Shown: positions 63,866 through 64,000 of the stretch, piece by piece
Numbering within the stretch: the stretch's first letter is position 1
Layout of the letters: each line of letters begins with the position of its first letter
NCBI RefSeq assembly: GCF_036206005.1
Contig: NZ_CP108143.1
Location: forward strand, 2,990,001-3,054,000
Source of the DNA: Streptomyces sp. NBC_00178
GTDB taxonomy: Bacteria > Actinomycetota > Actinomycetes > Streptomycetales > Streptomycetaceae
DNA: 64,000 bases
Direction: 5' to 3'
Made by a program: the position numbers and the translations under genes
The notes under the pieces: generated by a model
The model's input: the letters and a program-made list of their open reading frames with translations, nothing else
Databases searched by the model: none
Told to the model about the DNA's origin: nothing

Positions 63866-64000
63866 TTACGGCTTCGGGGCCGCGTCCTTCGCGAGGAAGG
63901 CCAGCACGTCCTGCCGGCTCACCACGCCCTTCGGCTTGCCCTCGACGAGGACGATCGCCGCATCCGCACCGTCCGTACCGCTGAGCACGGCCATCAGGTC
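63866..64000 (-). CDS. CBS-domain protein, 3' end only (probable cystathionine beta-synthase)
   Basis: Only the last 44 codons and stop are in the window. They read DLMAVLSGTDGADAAIVLVEG and then GVVSRQDVLAFLAK, which is the C-terminal half of a CBS domain. In S. coelicolor a cystathionine beta-synthase (SCO3077 from memory) sits at this place, so this is probably the regulatory CBS tail of that enzyme. The catalytic part lies outside the window, so the assignment is tentative. Confidence 0.6.
   Translation of the reverse strand, partial: DLMAVLSGTDGADAAIVLVEGKPKGVVSRQDVLAFLAKDAAPKP

Overview
The window is high-GC actinobacterial chromosome. Third-codon positions are almost always G or C, GTG starts are common, and many genes overlap as ATGA or GTGA. 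WhiB, F420-biosynthesis genes, an Xre/DUF397 pair, LytR-CpsA-Psr (LCP) proteins and roadblock proteins all point to Streptomyces. Gene order matches what I recall of the S. coelicolor SCO3022-SCO3077 core region. I see no insertion sequence, prophage, CRISPR array, rRNA or tRNA.

Layout. (1) 1-10.8 kb: an RDD membrane protein, S-adenosylhomocysteinase, a CDF metal transporter, the mannose-activation set (manA, SIS protein, Trm112-like ribbon, phosphomannomutase) and a lactate permease. (2) 11-18.3 kb: DUF3499, a minimal zincin-like protein, a DUF5719 secreted protein coupled to a very large membrane glycosyltransferase, and whiB. (3) 18.9-24 kb: cysteine dioxygenase, fbiA-fbiB, an AlkA-type glycosylase and a mannose-1-phosphate guanylyltransferase-like protein. 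(4) 24-36.5 kb: a cell-envelope island with a secreted peptidoglycan amidase, a TIGR03089 protein, five LCP genes, a GT2 glycosyltransferase and a thioesterase. (5) 36.6-39.1 kb: an Xre/DUF397/winged-helix regulatory module fenced by terminators. (6) 39.2-45.6 kb: acyl-CoA dehydrogenase, nucleotide-sugar dehydrogenase, purK-purE-dipeptidase and GtrA. (7) 45.6-52.1 kb: a two-component system, a POT peptide transporter and a SigB-type partner-switching set. (8) 52.2-57.9 kb: the histidine-utilisation operon. (9) 58.3-60.4 kb: an operon of three roadblock/LC7 proteins plus a DUF4388 protein, one gene carrying a rare TTA codon. (10) 60.5-64 kb: an RpiR regulator, a DsbA-like protein, a TIGR03083 protein, a small membrane protein and the end of a CBS-domain gene.

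How the genes work together. Blocks 1-6 keep the order of the Mycobacterium sahH-manA-manB-whiB2-fbiA/B-LCP-fadE25-purE/K-gtrA neighbourhood. They centre on GDP-mannose supply, polymer assembly and attachment of glycopolymers to the wall. The less-studied items most worth a look are the GTPase-less roadblock operon with its TTA codon (58.3-60.4 kb), the DUF5719/giant glycosyltransferase pair, the five-gene LCP array, the Xre/DUF397/wHTH module, and the M20 enzyme occupying the HutG slot of the hut operon.
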